A stretch of 64,000 nucleotides of DNA from Edaphobacter paludis (GCF_039993895.1 NZ_CP121194.1:3782001-3846000); one strand, 5' to 3'; shown: positions 39,604 to 48,737, counted from the stretch's first letter. Notes: generated from the letters alone by a model not told the origin. Program-made: numbers and translations.

Positions 39604-42564
39604 GTGCGTATCTTTACCGTGAATCGAGAGAGCGGAAGCTCCCTGAAAAGCAAGACCAAGCCTGTGTGCACGCGCTCCAGCCGCTCCCGTATCGCTCAAG
39701 CCGTGCTTCTTTCCTCCATTGCAATATTGACCGGCCCAGCGCTGTTTGCGCAGAATAATGCTGCCACGACGCCTACGGCGGAGCAGGGAGTGCAGACGCT
39801 GTGCCAGCCAGAGGTAATTGGCAATCGCAGGATTCCTAAGGAGTCAGTGCTGGCGCGGCTGTTCAGCCACCAGAATGACCTCTACGATCCGGCGGTCGTC
39901 GAGCGGGACTTCAACTCGCTGTGGAACACCGGCTACTTTGACAATATCCGGATTGAGCGGGTGGATACGCCGAAGTGCGTGCAGCTCATCATCTATGTCA
40001 AAGAGAAGCCCACCATCAAAGAGCTTCTTTATAAGGGTTTGAGTTCGGTCTCGCAGTCGGATGTTCTCGAAGCCTTCAAGAAGGCCAAGGTCGGACTTTC
40101 GGTCGAGAGTCAGTATGACCCCACCAAGATCAAGCGTGCCGAGGTCGTCATCAAAGAGATGCTGGCCGCGCATGGCCATCAGTTTGCCACTGTCACCGAG
40201 ACCATTAAGACCATTCCGCCTGCGGGTGTTTCCGTAACCTTCAATGTGAAGGAAGGACCGACGGTCAAGGTGGGTAAGATCGAGTTCACCGGCAACAACA
40301 ACCTGAGCGACCGTACCCTGCGCCGGGCGATGAAGAACCTGAAGCCCATTGGGATACCGCACTCCATTATTCTCGAAAACCTGTTCGCGCGGACGTTCGA
40401 CGCGACCAAGCTCGATGAAGACACCGAACGCGTACGGCAGGCTTATCGCGACCGCGGCTACTTCAAGGCCGTAACAACCGAGCCGACGACCCATGTGCGC
40501 GATGCAGGCGGGTTGAACCCATTCACGTTGCGGCCGTCGAAGGGCAAGCGGGTCGACATCCTGATGCCGGTCGAAGAGGGCGAACGCTATCATCTGGGCG
40601 GCATTACCTTCTCGGGCAACAAGGCGGTGACGAATACGAGGGTCCTGCGAGCGCAGTTCTTGCAGAAGGATGGCGAGTGGTTCGATGCCACGAAGTTCAG
40701 CAAGGGCCTGGACCAGTTGCGGAAGTCGTATGGCGAACTGGGCTATATCAACTTCGTCGGGACACCGATTCCGCGCATCGATGAGGCAAAGAAGCTGATC
40801 TACCTCAACATCGATATCGACGAGGGCAAGCCGTTCTACGTCTCGCGCATCGAGTTTACGGGCAATACGATCACACGCGACAAGGTCATCCGACGCGAAC
40901 TGATGCTCGAAGAGGGCCAGGTCTACAACAGCCGCCTGTGGGACCTTTCGATTCTGCGGTTGAACCAGTTGAACTACTTCGACACCATCAAGGCCGACCA
41001 GGACTCCGAGAGCCGCCAGAACGCCGATGATGGAACCGTCGATCTGCTGTTGAAGCTGAAGGAAAAGGGCAAGAACTCCATCGGACTGAACGGCGGCATC
41101 AGCGGCCTGTCGGGAACGTTTATCGGGTTGAACTATTCAACCAACAACTTCCTTGGACTGGGCGAGACGCTTTCGGTGCAGGCAAACATCGGCGACCTGT
41201 CGCGCAACCTGAGCCTCGGATTTACCGAGCCTTATCTGCGCAACAAGCCGATCTCGCTGGGCGTGCAGGTGTTCACGCAAAAGTACGATTACAACCCGGC
41301 CAAGAGCTACGGCATTGCCAACAATCAGAGCCAGAACCTGACGAACGCGCAGCAATCGCTGTTGACGAACTACAACACGGCGACGACCGGGTTGACGGTG
41401 ACCACCAGCGAGCCGCTGCGGCACCTGTGGGCGCGGACGGGCGTGACCCGGATCGGCGTCTCCTATGCCTTGTCGCGCTCCTCGGTGTCGACGTTCAACG
41501 ACAACACACGAAACGTGTTTCAGTCGCTGGCGTTCCGCTCGGGAGTCCAGGGACCGAACCAGTTGAACGGCATCGTGACCTCGGTGGTGACGCCTAGCTT
41601 TACCTTCTCGAGCCTTGACCGGTCGGTTGGACCGCACAGCGGCAAGGACTTCAACCTGGAAGTACAGGTTGCGGGCATCGGCGGCAATGTGAAGTACTAC
41701 TCGCCGCAGATGAGCTACCGGCAGTTCTTCCCGATGAAGGGATTGAAGGTCAGCCGTGAAGGCCACAATGTTCTCGGCTACCGTATCCAGTTCGCTCACG
41801 TTTCGGGCTTCGGCGGCGAAGTCGCTCCTCCGACCAACCGCTTGTACAGCGGCGGCGACCAGGACATCCGCGGCTTCGACGTTCGCTCGGCCGGCCCATA
41901 CACCTTTATTCCGACCCGGGTGATGTTCAACCTGACCAACCCGGACGGGAACACCGTGCCGATCGATCCTTCGAACCCGACGGTAGGTTCGGTCAAGATC
42001 CCGCTGCCGGTCTACCGCATGGTCTCGATTGGCGGAGACACCAGCTTGACGTCGAACGTGGAATACCGCATCCCGATCGTCAGCCAGGTGACGTTTGCGT
42101 TCTTCACCGACTTCAACCTGACCTTCGATGCGCAGCCCAACCAGTTGCGGCAGAGCATCGCCGGCCAATCGGTCATCTCCGGCGCATCGTATGGCTGCCC
42201 GACGCTGGTCAACGGCTCCTGCTTCGGCGGTCAGTCGGTAGCGTTCCCGGACCGGCTGCATGTGGTTCCGGGCACGAACTTTGTGCCGCGCATGTCGAAC
42301 GGTGCTGAGCTTCAGGTGATTCTGCCGATTGTGAATGCACCGTTCCGGCTCTACTACGCTTATAACCCGCTGCGGCTCTACAAGCAGATTCCGCAGGACC
42401 TTGCCGTGCCGAACTCAGGCGCGGGCAACAAGTTCCAAAGCTTCTTCCCGACGTCGGATGCGGGCTTGTTCACCTACCAGCAGGCGGTGCAATACTACGG
42501 GGCGAACTACCTGCTTCGCGAGCCGCGCAAGACCTTCCGCCTGACGGTCAGCACTACGTTCTAA
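39604..42564 (+). CDS. bamA: Outer membrane protein assembly factor BamA
   Basis: Omp85 protein that inserts beta-barrel proteins into the outer membrane. Signal peptide (SRSRIAQAVLLSSIAILTGPALFAQ), a series of POTRA domains (about 60-480; e.g. VIGNRRIPKESVLARLF, VGKIEFTGNNNLSDRTLRRAM, YHLGGITFSGNKAVTNTRVLR, VSRIEFTGNTITRDKVIRREL) and a C-terminal barrel ending in RKTFRLTVSTTF with the final Phe. The loop YSGGDQDIRGFD holds the conserved (V/I)RGF motif. The frame is open back to 39442. GTG 39604 (VRIFTVN) is my best guess because GAGGG lies just upstream; GTG 39619 is another. The protein is about 985 residues, long for BamA due to barrel loops. A strong terminator follows. Confidence 0.95.
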   Translation: MRIFTVNRESGSSLKSKTKPVCTRSSRSRIAQAVLLSSIAILTGPALFAQNNAATTPTAEQGVQTLCQPEVIGNRRIPKESVLARLFSHQNDLYDPAVVERDFNSLWNTGYFDNIRIERVDTPKCVQLIIYVKEKPTIKELLYKGLSSVSQSDVLEAFKKAKVGLSVESQYDPTKIKRAEVVIKEMLAAHGHQFATVTETIKTIPPAGVSVTFNVKEGPTVKVGKIEFTGNNNLSDRTLRRAMKNLKPIGIPHSIILENLFARTFDATKLDEDTERVRQAYRDRGYFKAVTTEPTTHVRDAGGLNPFTLRPSKGKRVDILMPVEEGERYHLGGITFSGNKAVTNTRVLRAQFLQKDGEWFDATKFSKGLDQLRKSYGELGYINFVGTPIPRIDEAKKLIYLNIDIDEGKPFYVSRIEFTGNTITRDKVIRRELMLEEGQVYNSRLWDLSILRLNQLNYFDTIKADQDSESRQNADDGTVDLLLKLKEKGKNSIGLNGGISGLSGTFIGLNYSTNNFLGLGETLSVQANIGDLSRNLSLGFTEPYLRNKPISLGVQVFTQKYDYNPAKSYGIANNQSQNLTNAQQSLLTNYNTATTGLTVTTSEPLRHLWARTGVTRIGVSYALSRSSVSTFNDNTRNVFQSLAFRSGVQGPNQLNGIVTSVVTPSFTFSSLDRSVGPHSGKDFNLEVQVAGIGGNVKYYSPQMSYRQFFPMKGLKVSREGHNVLGYRIQFAHVSGFGGEVAPPTNRLYSGGDQDIRGFDVRSAGPYTFIPTRVMFNLTNPDGNTVPIDPSNPTVGSVKIPLPVYRMVSIGGDTSLTSNVEYRIPIVSQVTFAFFTDFNLTFDAQPNQLRQSIAGQSVISGASYGCPTLVNGSCFGGQSVAFPDRLHVVPGTNFVPRMSNGAELQVILPIVNAPFRLYYAYNPLRLYKQIPQDLAVPNSGAGNKFQSFFPTSDAGLFTYQQAVQYYGANYLLREPRKTFRLTVSTTF

Positions 42565-42595
42565 CGCCCTATAAGCAAAGTCTTCAATGCAAATG

Positions 42596-42628
42596 AGAAA
42601 GGCCCAGCGTTCTGCGCTGGGCCTTTCT
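42596..42628 (+). terminator. Terminator of bamA
   Basis: Perfect 14-bp inverted repeat (core AGAAAGGCCCAGCG) with a TTCTG loop and T/C-rich 3' side, 31 bases after the bamA stop. Confidence 0.88.
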
Positions 42629-42805
42629 CTTCTATGCTCTTTATTTTAGCGGTTCAGACAGAACCCCGTTGCAACCTCTATTTCCTCTATTTTCTTGATG
42701 TTGGATGATCTCGAGGCTTGACAAGCGATATTAGGCTATCTCTCGGTAGCGCCCATGATCGGTCCTAAATCGGTGCTCAGGGAGGGTTCAAATTGCCGAA
42801 AATTC

Positions 42806-42870
42806 CCTCAGGGGCTAAAGCCCCGTACCCAACAAAAGCACTTTTGGCACGGCTGAAGCCGTGCCCTTAA
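42806..42870 (+). repeat. Two-hairpin palindromic repeat, copy A
   Basis: CCTCA followed by GGGGC-TAAA-GCCCC (42811-42824), a 21-base variable spacer, then GGCACGGC-TGAA-GCCGTGCC (42846-42865) and CTTAA. Copies B (43430) and C (48586) share both hairpins and the end; translated on the minus strand all three read KGTASAVP. No gene otherwise lies in 42565-42963. Confidence 0.85.
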
Positions 42871-42963
42871 GCAGAACAAATTTTACTTTCCACAGGTGCC
42901 GCTGCGTCGAAGACCCTCGAAGCTGGGTTGATGTTCTACTCTTTCCTATAAAGGAGAAACGCG

Positions 42964-43389
42964 ATGGAACGTAGCGCAAGCGCAGTCTGGCATGGCAGTT
43001 TGAAAGAGGGCAAGGGCACGATTTCAACCCAGAGCGGCACCTTGAAGGACACGCAGTACAGCTTTGGCGCACGCTTCGCCGAAGGCGTTGGGACCAATCC
43101 GGAAGAGTTGATTGCGGCGGCCCATGCAGGTTGTTTCACGATGGCGCTCAGCGCGCAGTTGACCGAAGCTGGTCTGGTTGCCGACTCAATTGAGACGACC
43201 GCCGCGGTTACGCTCGACATGCATGGCGAAGGCCCCACCATCACCAAGATCCACCTGACCACCAAGGCGAAGGTGCCGGGCGCGGACAAGGCAAAGTTCG
43301 ACGAGCTGGCAAATAAGGCCAAGGTTGGCTGCCCTGTCTCGAAGGTGCTGAAGGCGGCGGAGATTTCGCTGGATGCGACGCTGGTTTAA
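42964..43389 (+). CDS. OsmC/Ohr family peroxiredoxin
   Basis: 141-residue thiol peroxidase family protein that reduces organic hydroperoxides. The two catalytic cysteines are in HAGCFTMAL (first) and VGCPVSKVL (second), with the paired Arg/Glu region GTNPEELIAAA ahead of the first, as in OsmC. ATG 42964 has AAAGGAG 8 bases upstream. Closer to OsmC than Ohr by its start (ERSASAVWHGSLKEGKGTIS). It is flanked on both sides by two-hairpin repeats (A and B) and stands alone. Confidence 0.92.
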   Translation: MERSASAVWHGSLKEGKGTISTQSGTLKDTQYSFGARFAEGVGTNPEELIAAAHAGCFTMALSAQLTEAGLVADSIETTAAVTLDMHGEGPTITKIHLTTKAKVPGADKAKFDELANKAKVGCPVSKVLKAAEISLDATLV

Positions 43390-43429
43390 CGGCAATCGAG
43401 GTTGAAGTCGTTGTGCAGCGAAAACCGTA

Positions 43430-43493
43430 CCTCAGAGGCTAAAGCCCCGTTGCGTGGAAGTCACTTGTGGCACGGCTGAAGCCGTGCCCTTAA
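43430..43493 (+). repeat. Two-hairpin palindromic repeat, copy B
   Basis: CCTCAGAGGCTAAAGCCCC (first stem partly disrupted: GAGGC versus GCCCC), a variable spacer, and the identical second hairpin GGCACGGCTGAAGCCGTGCC (43469-43488), ending CTTAA. Same orientation as copies A and C. Confidence 0.85.
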
Positions 43494-43609
43494 CAAAACG
43501 GGAGTTTAGGCACACTCCGAAGGCCCGCTCGACCTGTACGTGAGGTATAGGTCGAGCCTGGGCTGCCCTTCGGCTACTATGATTCGCGCCGTTGCCGCTT
43601 TGGCGGACG

Positions 43610-44560
43610 TCAGTGCGAGTGGGAGTGGCCGTGGTGATGGTCGTGTGCGCCGACCGCCTCCAGCTGTGGTGGGGCGCTACAGCCGTGGGTGGTCTCGCAG
43701 CCTCGGGTTTCGAACTGGATGGTGGTGTGGTGGATGTGGAAGCGTTCGCGCAAGGCGCAGTTGATGGCCTCGAGGATGCTGCTGCACTCCGACATGGGCA
43801 TCTCCGGAATGGTGACATGGCTGGCCAGCGCGCGGGAGTGCGAGCCGAGCGACCAGATGTGCAGGTCGTGGACATTGACCACTCCCTCAACCGACTCCAT
43901 AGCATTGCGCACAGCGGCCAATTGCAGGTTGCGCGGCGTGCCTTCAAGCAGGATGTTCAGGGTCTCGCGGACGATGCCGATCGAACTCCACAGGATCATG
44001 GCAGCAATGATGATGGAGAGTGCGGGATCGATCCAGGTCATGCCGGTAAAGAGAATGGCCGCGCCGCCGGCGATGACCGCGGCGGTCGAGAGCGTGTCTC
44101 CGAGCATGTGCAGGAAGACGCTGCGGATATTGACGTCTCCCGAGAAGCGCCAGAGCAGCGTGGCGACTGTGCCGTTCATCAGAACGCCGGCTGCGGCGAC
44201 GTACATCATCAGCTTGGGCTGTACGGCGACAGGAACGTCGAGACGATGGATAGCGGCGATGGCGATCCACACCGAGAGCACCACCAGCATAATCGCGTTG
44301 ACGAAGGCAGCGAGTACACCGGCGCGCTGATAGCCAAAGGTCTTCTCTTCGGTAGCGGGGCGTGCCTGAAAGTAGACGGCGACGAAGGAGAGGATGATGG
44401 CGAGCAGGTCGGAGACGTTGTGTCCGGCTTCGGAGATGAGAGCAAGCGAATGGGCGCGGATGCCAAAGACAAAGGTCGCGACAACATAGGCAAGCGTCAG
44501 CCCCATGGAGAACTGCAGGACGCGCTGCATCTTGCGGTTCGGGGTGGCGACCATGTGCAT
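43610..44560 (-). CDS. Cation diffusion facilitator (zinc-type metal exporter)
   Basis: 316-residue inner-membrane metal/proton antiporter with six transmembrane helices. The tetrahedral metal site is given by HNVSD in helix 2 and HMLGD in helix 5; the H-x3-D pair is the zinc-favouring variant. A cytosolic dimerisation domain with VHDLHIWSLGSHSRALASHV follows, then a His-rich tail (HDHHHGHSHSH) likely to bind metal. Close to the CzcD/ZitB group. No metalloregulator is adjacent. The two ATGs at 44560 and 44554 are both possible; no clear ribosome site. Confidence 0.92.
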   Translation of the reverse strand: MHMVATPNRKMQRVLQFSMGLTLAYVVATFVFGIRAHSLALISEAGHNVSDLLAIILSFVAVYFQARPATEEKTFGYQRAGVLAAFVNAIMLVVLSVWIAIAAIHRLDVPVAVQPKLMMYVAAAGVLMNGTVATLLWRFSGDVNIRSVFLHMLGDTLSTAAVIAGGAAILFTGMTWIDPALSIIIAAMILWSSIGIVRETLNILLEGTPRNLQLAAVRNAMESVEGVVNVHDLHIWSLGSHSRALASHVTIPEMPMSECSSILEAINCALRERFHIHHTTIQFETRGCETTHGCSAPPQLEAVGAHDHHHGHSHSH

Positions 44561-44573
44561 GATCTAAGTGTAG

Positions 44574-44590
44574 ACCCGCCTCAGGCGGGG
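44574..44590. terminator. Short GC hairpin between two minus-strand genes
   Basis: ACCCGCC-TCA-GGCGGGG forms a 6-bp stem just downstream of the 161-residue membrane-anchored protein gene on the minus strand and just before the CDF gene. Weak: no T-run. Confidence 0.35.
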
Positions 44591-44616
44591 TTCAATTCGC
44601 TTCTGCAGAGAGAGAA

Positions 44617-45102
44617 TCAGGGTGTTTCGTGCTTCCCTGTTTCGGTATCGTGGAGATGGTGGTTGAGCCGCAGACCGTTCCATGACTCGGAGACGACGAT
44701 GCTGTTGGCTGGATTGTGCAGGTCGTAGCGGACCTGGATGGGCAGGTCAACGCGGACGTCGCGGACGTGCTTGGCGAGCAGGGTGACATCCTGGGCGCAC
44801 TCGTAGGCGACGCCGGCGATGCGGTAGTTGTAGACGACGATGAGAGGCTCTGAACTCGGAGTGTCCTGATTATCCGGTTGAGTTAGTTGGATCGGGACGT
44901 CGGTGATGCTGCCATCGGTGATGCGTCCGGTGGTGGCCAGCAGCTCGCGGCGTTCCCGCTCGATCTCTTCAGCGCTGGGCCGGGGCCGTCTGAGGGTGTA
45001 CCACGCGATGCCCGCGACGGCGGCGGCTCCGACGGCCATGGCAGCGATGTTGCGTGGAGAACGGAGGTGAAGCGACAGATGCGACGGAAGCGAGGAAAGC
45101 AC
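44617..45102 (-). CDS. Membrane-anchored protein of unknown function
   Basis: 161 residues: a short N-terminal tail, one transmembrane helix (IAAMAVGAAAVAGIAWYTL), a charged linker (RRPRPSAEEIERERRELLATTGR) and a beta-rich domain of about 100 residues (PLIVVYNYRIAGVAYECAQDVT ... VRVDLPIQVRYDLHNPANSIVV). The pattern of the last part recalls DUF3592-like domains, without certainty. It is transcribed ahead of the CDF exporter on the same strand, with about 55 bases between. Confidence 0.62.
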   Translation of the reverse strand: MLSSLPSHLSLHLRSPRNIAAMAVGAAAVAGIAWYTLRRPRPSAEEIERERRELLATTGRITDGSITDVPIQLTQPDNQDTPSSEPLIVVYNYRIAGVAYECAQDVTLLAKHVRDVRVDLPIQVRYDLHNPANSIVVSESWNGLRLNHHLHDTETGKHETP

Positions 45103-45407
45103 AGATGGTCTCCGCCCAAAAGCATAGCCTATTGCCGGTGAAGAGGCGATGATTCCGGGGCGGTAATCGTGTCAGACGATATTCCGCAGTGCCATAGGGG
45201 AACGCCACAGCGGCTGGAAGACCAGCCGAATGGTGAAATGCAGGGGTTCCTCCGGCTACGGCGGTCAAAGCGACGCCTGCGGTCTAGATGAGGCAGGTTT
45301 TAGTGGATTTGCGGATGAGTCCTAAAAAAGCGGCGTGGGCTTTGCCGGGATGCGGTCGATTTCCAGTAGAATTTGCTTTGGCGCATCCGCGCATGAGGAC
45401 ACGATTT
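45103..45407. other. 305-base intergenic region
   Basis: Between two divergent genes, the membrane-anchored protein and frr; it must hold both promoters. An open frame extends from 45288 into frr, but it has no ribosome site and no conserved residues, so I read this stretch as non-coding. Confidence 0.5.
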
Positions 45408-45992
45408 ATGGCATCGGCGATGGCGAGTATCGAGGCGTTGAAGGGGACACACCAGGAGTTGAAGACGCGGATGGAGAAGTCAGTCGAAGACTTCCGGGCA
45501 AACCTGCTCTCGGCGCGTACCGGACGGGCGAATGTGCACATGCTCGACCAGATTCGTGTGGATTACTACGGCACCGATACGCCAGTCGCACAGATGGGCC
45601 AGGTGAGCACGCCGGAGCCGACGCTGATTCTGGTGTCGCCCTACGATATGGGGATGGTCTCGGCGATTGAGAAGGCGATTCGCACTTCGGGAACGGGACT
45701 CAATCCGATGTCCGACGGCAAAGTGATCCGCGTACCGGTTCCCCCTATGACCGAGGAGCGGCGCAAGGATGTGGTCAAACAACTGAACAAGACGCTCGAA
45801 GACCACAAAACCGCCATCCGCAGCATCCGGCGCGACGGCAACGACCAGATCAAAAAGGCCGCCAAGGACAAGCTCATCTCCGCCGACGACGAGAAGCGGG
45901 CGAGTGAAGAGGTTCAGCAGTTGACCGACGCCGAGATCAAGCGCATCGAGGAGTTGTTCAAGGCCAAGGAAAAGGAAATCATGACGTTCTGA
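45408..45992 (+). CDS. frr: Ribosome recycling factor
   Basis: Releases ribosomes from mRNA after termination together with EF-G. All of the 194-residue, tRNA-shaped protein is present: SVEDFRANLLSARTGRANVHMLDQIRVDYYGT, then the hinge and domain II (TPEPTLILVSPYD), and the last helix (PPMTEERRKDVVKQLNKTLEDHKTAIRSIRRD). ATG 45408 has GAGGAC 9 bases upstream; the longer frame back to 45288 is not conserved. pyrH, often just upstream of frr, is not here. A strong terminator follows. Confidence 0.95.
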   Translation: MASAMASIEALKGTHQELKTRMEKSVEDFRANLLSARTGRANVHMLDQIRVDYYGTDTPVAQMGQVSTPEPTLILVSPYDMGMVSAIEKAIRTSGTGLNPMSDGKVIRVPVPPMTEERRKDVVKQLNKTLEDHKTAIRSIRRDGNDQIKKAAKDKLISADDEKRASEEVQQLTDAEIKRIEELFKAKEKEIMTF

Positions 45993-46332
45993 CGTCTGCA
46001 AAAGGCATTCGCGTTAGGCATGAAAGAGACAAGGCCGGGCATTATGCTCGGCCTTGTCTTTCGCGTGCAGCTTCAGAGAAGCTATCCTGATGCGGCGATC
46101 ATCGTGCCGGGGGGAGATGGGGTCGACCGTGTAACCGAAGCACAATGTCGTCTGCCTCGGCGACGGTCACTAGCCTTCGCCACGTACTTTCCGGAACAAC
46201 GTTCCCCCTTTCCCCGATAGATGGTCATGGGGCCTCGGAGTGAGATTGTCTGAAGGAAAAATGAGATAGGAACTGGCGTAACGGGTGCGGATTCTACCAA
46301 GTCATGTGTCGGCACGTTATACTTTGCGGTCT
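45993..46332. other. 340-base intergenic region containing the frr terminator
   Basis: After the terminator at 46027-46059 the remaining ~270 bases carry no convincing gene; a 66-codon open frame at 46020-46220 runs through the terminator and is rejected. The promoter of the beta-propeller gene should lie near 46270-46320. Confidence 0.5.
46027..46059 (+). terminator. Terminator of frr
   Basis: Perfect 11-bp stem (AGACAAGGCCG / CGGCCTTGTCT) with an 11-base loop, followed by TTTC, 34 bases after the frr stop. Confidence 0.85.
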
Positions 46333-47361
46333 ATGAAGAATTCGATCGTGTTGCGTACTGTAGCGGGCGGCGTTTGCCTGGGTTTATTTTCCGGTGCCGG
46401 GTTGGCCCAGAATCGTCCAGGTGCTCCGGGACATGCGGCGCTGGTGGTAGTGAACCAGGGAGATAGCGATGTCAGCATCGTCAATCCCGCGACCGGCAGC
46501 CCACTGGGGACGATTGCGGAGAATACTCCCGGCATCCACGGCCACGAAGCCGCTACCTCTCCTGACGGCAGGCTGGCCTATGTGCCCATCTACGGCAGCA
46601 CGGGAGTGGGCAAACCGGGACTGAATGGGAGTTCGATGCTGGTGATCGATATCGCCAGCCGCAAGATTGTGAATAAGCTCGACTTCGGCCATGAGGTCAG
46701 GCCGCACTGCGCTGTCTACGATCCCACCAGCGGCATGCTGTACGTCACAACGGAGTTGGACAAGGCAGTCACCGTAATCGATCCGCGCACGCTGAAGATC
46801 GTAGGCAAAATTCCCACCGGGCAGGAGCAGTCGCACATGCTGGCGCTCTCGAGCGACGGCAGCCGTGGTTATACCGCCAACGTTGGCCCGGGAACGGTCT
46901 CGGTGCTGGATATGAGGGGGCGTAAGACGCTGGCCATCATCCCGATCTCGAAAGATACGCAGCGCATCTCGGTCTCGCGCGACGATTCGATGGCGTTTAC
47001 AGCGGACCAGACACAGCCTCGGCTGGCCGTCATCGACACGGCGACCAACAAGGTCAAAAGCTGGATCACGCTGCCTGCAGTCGGCTACGGAACCGCCTCG
47101 ACCGAGGACGGACGCTGGTTGCTGGTAGCGATGCCTTCGGCGAGCAAGGTCGCGGTGGTGGACCTGAAGAGCATGAAGGTGGCGCGGACGATCGATGTGC
47201 CGAGCGCTCCGCAGGAGGTCCTGATGCGTCCCGACGGCAAGGTAGCCTATGTCTCCTGCAACGTGACGGGTCGCGTCGCCGTGATTGATCTGGTCGGGTG
47301 GAAGGTACAAAACATCATCGCCACTGGCAAGGGAGCGGACGGGTTGGCCTGGGCTAAATAA
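46333..47361 (+). CDS. Exported YVTN-type beta-propeller protein
   Basis: 342-residue protein with a signal peptide (MKNSIVLRTVAGGVCLGLFSGAGLAQ) and about seven propeller blades with the YVTN-like repeat (e.g. AALVVVNQGDSDVSIVNPATG, LYVTTELDKAVTVIDPRTLKIVGKIPTG, GYTANVGPGTVSVLDM). It resembles YncE-family secreted propellers, which bind ligands or surfaces; no catalytic residues are expected. ATG 46333 starts the signal peptide. It is convergent with a DUF4440 gene, with 3 bases between stops. Specific role unknown. Confidence 0.85.
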   Translation: MKNSIVLRTVAGGVCLGLFSGAGLAQNRPGAPGHAALVVVNQGDSDVSIVNPATGSPLGTIAENTPGIHGHEAATSPDGRLAYVPIYGSTGVGKPGLNGSSMLVIDIASRKIVNKLDFGHEVRPHCAVYDPTSGMLYVTTELDKAVTVIDPRTLKIVGKIPTGQEQSHMLALSSDGSRGYTANVGPGTVSVLDMRGRKTLAIIPISKDTQRISVSRDDSMAFTADQTQPRLAVIDTATNKVKSWITLPAVGYGTASTEDGRWLLVAMPSASKVAVVDLKSMKVARTIDVPSAPQEVLMRPDGKVAYVSCNVTGRVAVIDLVGWKVQNIIATGKGADGLAWAK

Positions 47362-47364
47362 GTT

Positions 47365-47835
47365 TTAGGTGGTGTGGTCGAGGACGATCTTCCACCCTTT
47401 GTCGGTCTTTTCGAGCACGACGCTGAAGACCCCCTCGGCATTGCCACCTTCCTTTTTGGCTCGCTCCAGATGGTACTTGCCTACCACGATGGCGAAGTTG
47501 GCATCGAGCGGCCGCGCCTCCAGTTCGGAGAAGGTGAGTATGCCCATGGCGGCCCTGTTGGGGTAGTCGTGCCTGTACTCCTCCACCAGCCCGGCGAAGC
47601 CATGCGATATCTGGTGCGTCACCATAAGCGTGTCGGGGGCATCTTTGTAGGTCTGCACGAAGGCTTCGATATCGCCGTGGTTCCAGGCGGCTTGCTGGGT
47701 CAGCAGCACTTTGACGACGTCGAGTTGTTCTCGCGACGCGGTCGTGAGCGCCTGAAGGTCTTGCGAGTGCGCGGCAGGCGCCGCAAACAACACGGCGGCG
47801 ACGAGAACAAGAATGGCAACACGAGAGCGCGACAT
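47365..47835 (-). CDS. Exported DUF4440/SnoaL-like protein
   Basis: 156 residues: a signal peptide (MSRSRVAILVLVAAVLFAAPAAHS) and an NTF2-like cone-shaped domain. The segment LLTQQAAWNHGDIEAFVQTYKDAPDTLMV and the C-terminal KKEGGNAEGVFSVVLEKTDKGWKIVLDHTT are typical of DUF4440 proteins, which bind small hydrophobic ligands or are isomerase-like; no specific role is known. It is convergent with the beta-propeller gene and lies downstream of TMEM175 on the same strand. Confidence 0.85.
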   Translation of the reverse strand: MSRSRVAILVLVAAVLFAAPAAHSQDLQALTTASREQLDVVKVLLTQQAAWNHGDIEAFVQTYKDAPDTLMVTHQISHGFAGLVEEYRHDYPNRAAMGILTFSELEARPLDANFAIVVGKYHLERAKKEGGNAEGVFSVVLEKTDKGWKIVLDHTT

Positions 47836-47938
47836 GGGAGCACCTCAAAAATTGCTACGGCCAATGTAGCAAATCCGGGTCAGAGAAAAATCAGCCAATT
47901 CTTTCTTCATCGGATTCAGGCGCAATCCAGCGGTTATC

Positions 47939-48526
47939 TTACTCGCGCGGCTTCGCACCGGCGGTTGGGACGACCCAGATCAGCGTCACCAGCGCGATAT
48001 CGGCCAACGCCAGCGATCGATGATAGTACGCCAGCGGCATGGCCAGCAGATAGAGGCCAAGGCTAAGCAGGTGCTTGCGCACAAGGGCTGCACCTATTGG
48101 GTGAAAGGTGCCTGCCGCCCGCATTTGCCGCTCGATGGCCAGCCGCAGCAGCAAAAAACTGAACCCGGTCACCACCATCGAGGTGGCATACAGCGCGGTG
48201 GAGAACGAATCGCTCTTGTTTTCGAGCACATATGAGGTGAAAAACGGCAGCAGCGACAGGCAGAACAGGAATCCGAGATTGGCGTAAAGAACCCACGGGT
48301 CGGCCCGCTTGACGCGTTTCACCAAGTGGTGATGGTTCACCCAGTAGATCGCCGTGAAGCTGAATGAGATGAAGTAGACCGCCAGCGTCGGCAGCACGGA
48401 GAGCATACCGGCAACGCCGCGTTGCGCGGGCACCTTCAGCTCCAACACCATAATGGTGATGATGACGGCGATGACTCCATCCGAGAAAGCTTCGAGCCGG
48501 GATGTGGAAGAGAGTTGGTTGTCCAT
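47939..48526 (-). CDS. TMEM175 family potassium channel-like protein
   Basis: 195-residue membrane protein with six helices. RLEAFSDGVIAVIITIMVLELKVP in the first helix carries the RxxxFSD signature of TMEM175/DUF1211; bacterial members form tetrameric K+-selective channels. ATG 48526 starts the family-typical N-terminus MDNQLSSTSRLEAF; the frame to 48652 runs through the two-hairpin repeat (copy C) and is spurious. About 210 bases separate it from the divergent molybdopterin oxidoreductase gene. Confidence 0.9.
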   Translation of the reverse strand: MDNQLSSTSRLEAFSDGVIAVIITIMVLELKVPAQRGVAGMLSVLPTLAVYFISFSFTAIYWVNHHHLVKRVKRADPWVLYANLGFLFCLSLLPFFTSYVLENKSDSFSTALYATSMVVTGFSFLLLRLAIERQMRAAGTFHPIGAALVRKHLLSLGLYLLAMPLAYYHRSLALADIALVTLIWVVPTAGAKPRE

Positions 48527-48585
48527 AGCAGGTTCAGGTGGCAACACAGGCTGCGGTAAAAGTCGGTGTGCAAAGAAAAACGGTA

Positions 48586-48649
48586 CCTCAGGAGCTAAAG
48601 CCCCATTGCAAGGAAAGCACGTGCGGCACGGCTGAAGCCGTGCCCTTAA
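48586..48649 (+). repeat. Two-hairpin palindromic repeat, copy C
   Basis: CCTCAGGAGCTAAAGCCCC, a variable spacer, then the same GGCACGGCTGAAGCCGTGCC hairpin (48625-48644) and CTTAA. Located in the divergent intergenic region between TMEM175 and the molybdopterin oxidoreductase. Confidence 0.85.
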
Positions 48650-48737
48650 CAAAACTGAAGTTTTTCCGCAGCCGCTTCAGTCGCTGTGATGCAGCATAAA
48701 TGACGATATGCCTCGCGCAGAGGACTAAAATTAACCC

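Noticed and set aside
41137..42261. 374-codon minus-strand frame inside bamA
   Set aside because: Arg/Val-rich shadow of the barrel-coding region.
43592..44728. 378-codon plus-strand frame across the CDF gene
   Set aside because: Antisense to a transporter with intact HNVSD/HMLGD metal sites; Asp/Gly-rich shadow.
46020..46220. 66-codon frame downstream of frr
   Set aside because: Runs through the frr terminator hairpin and has no ribosome site.
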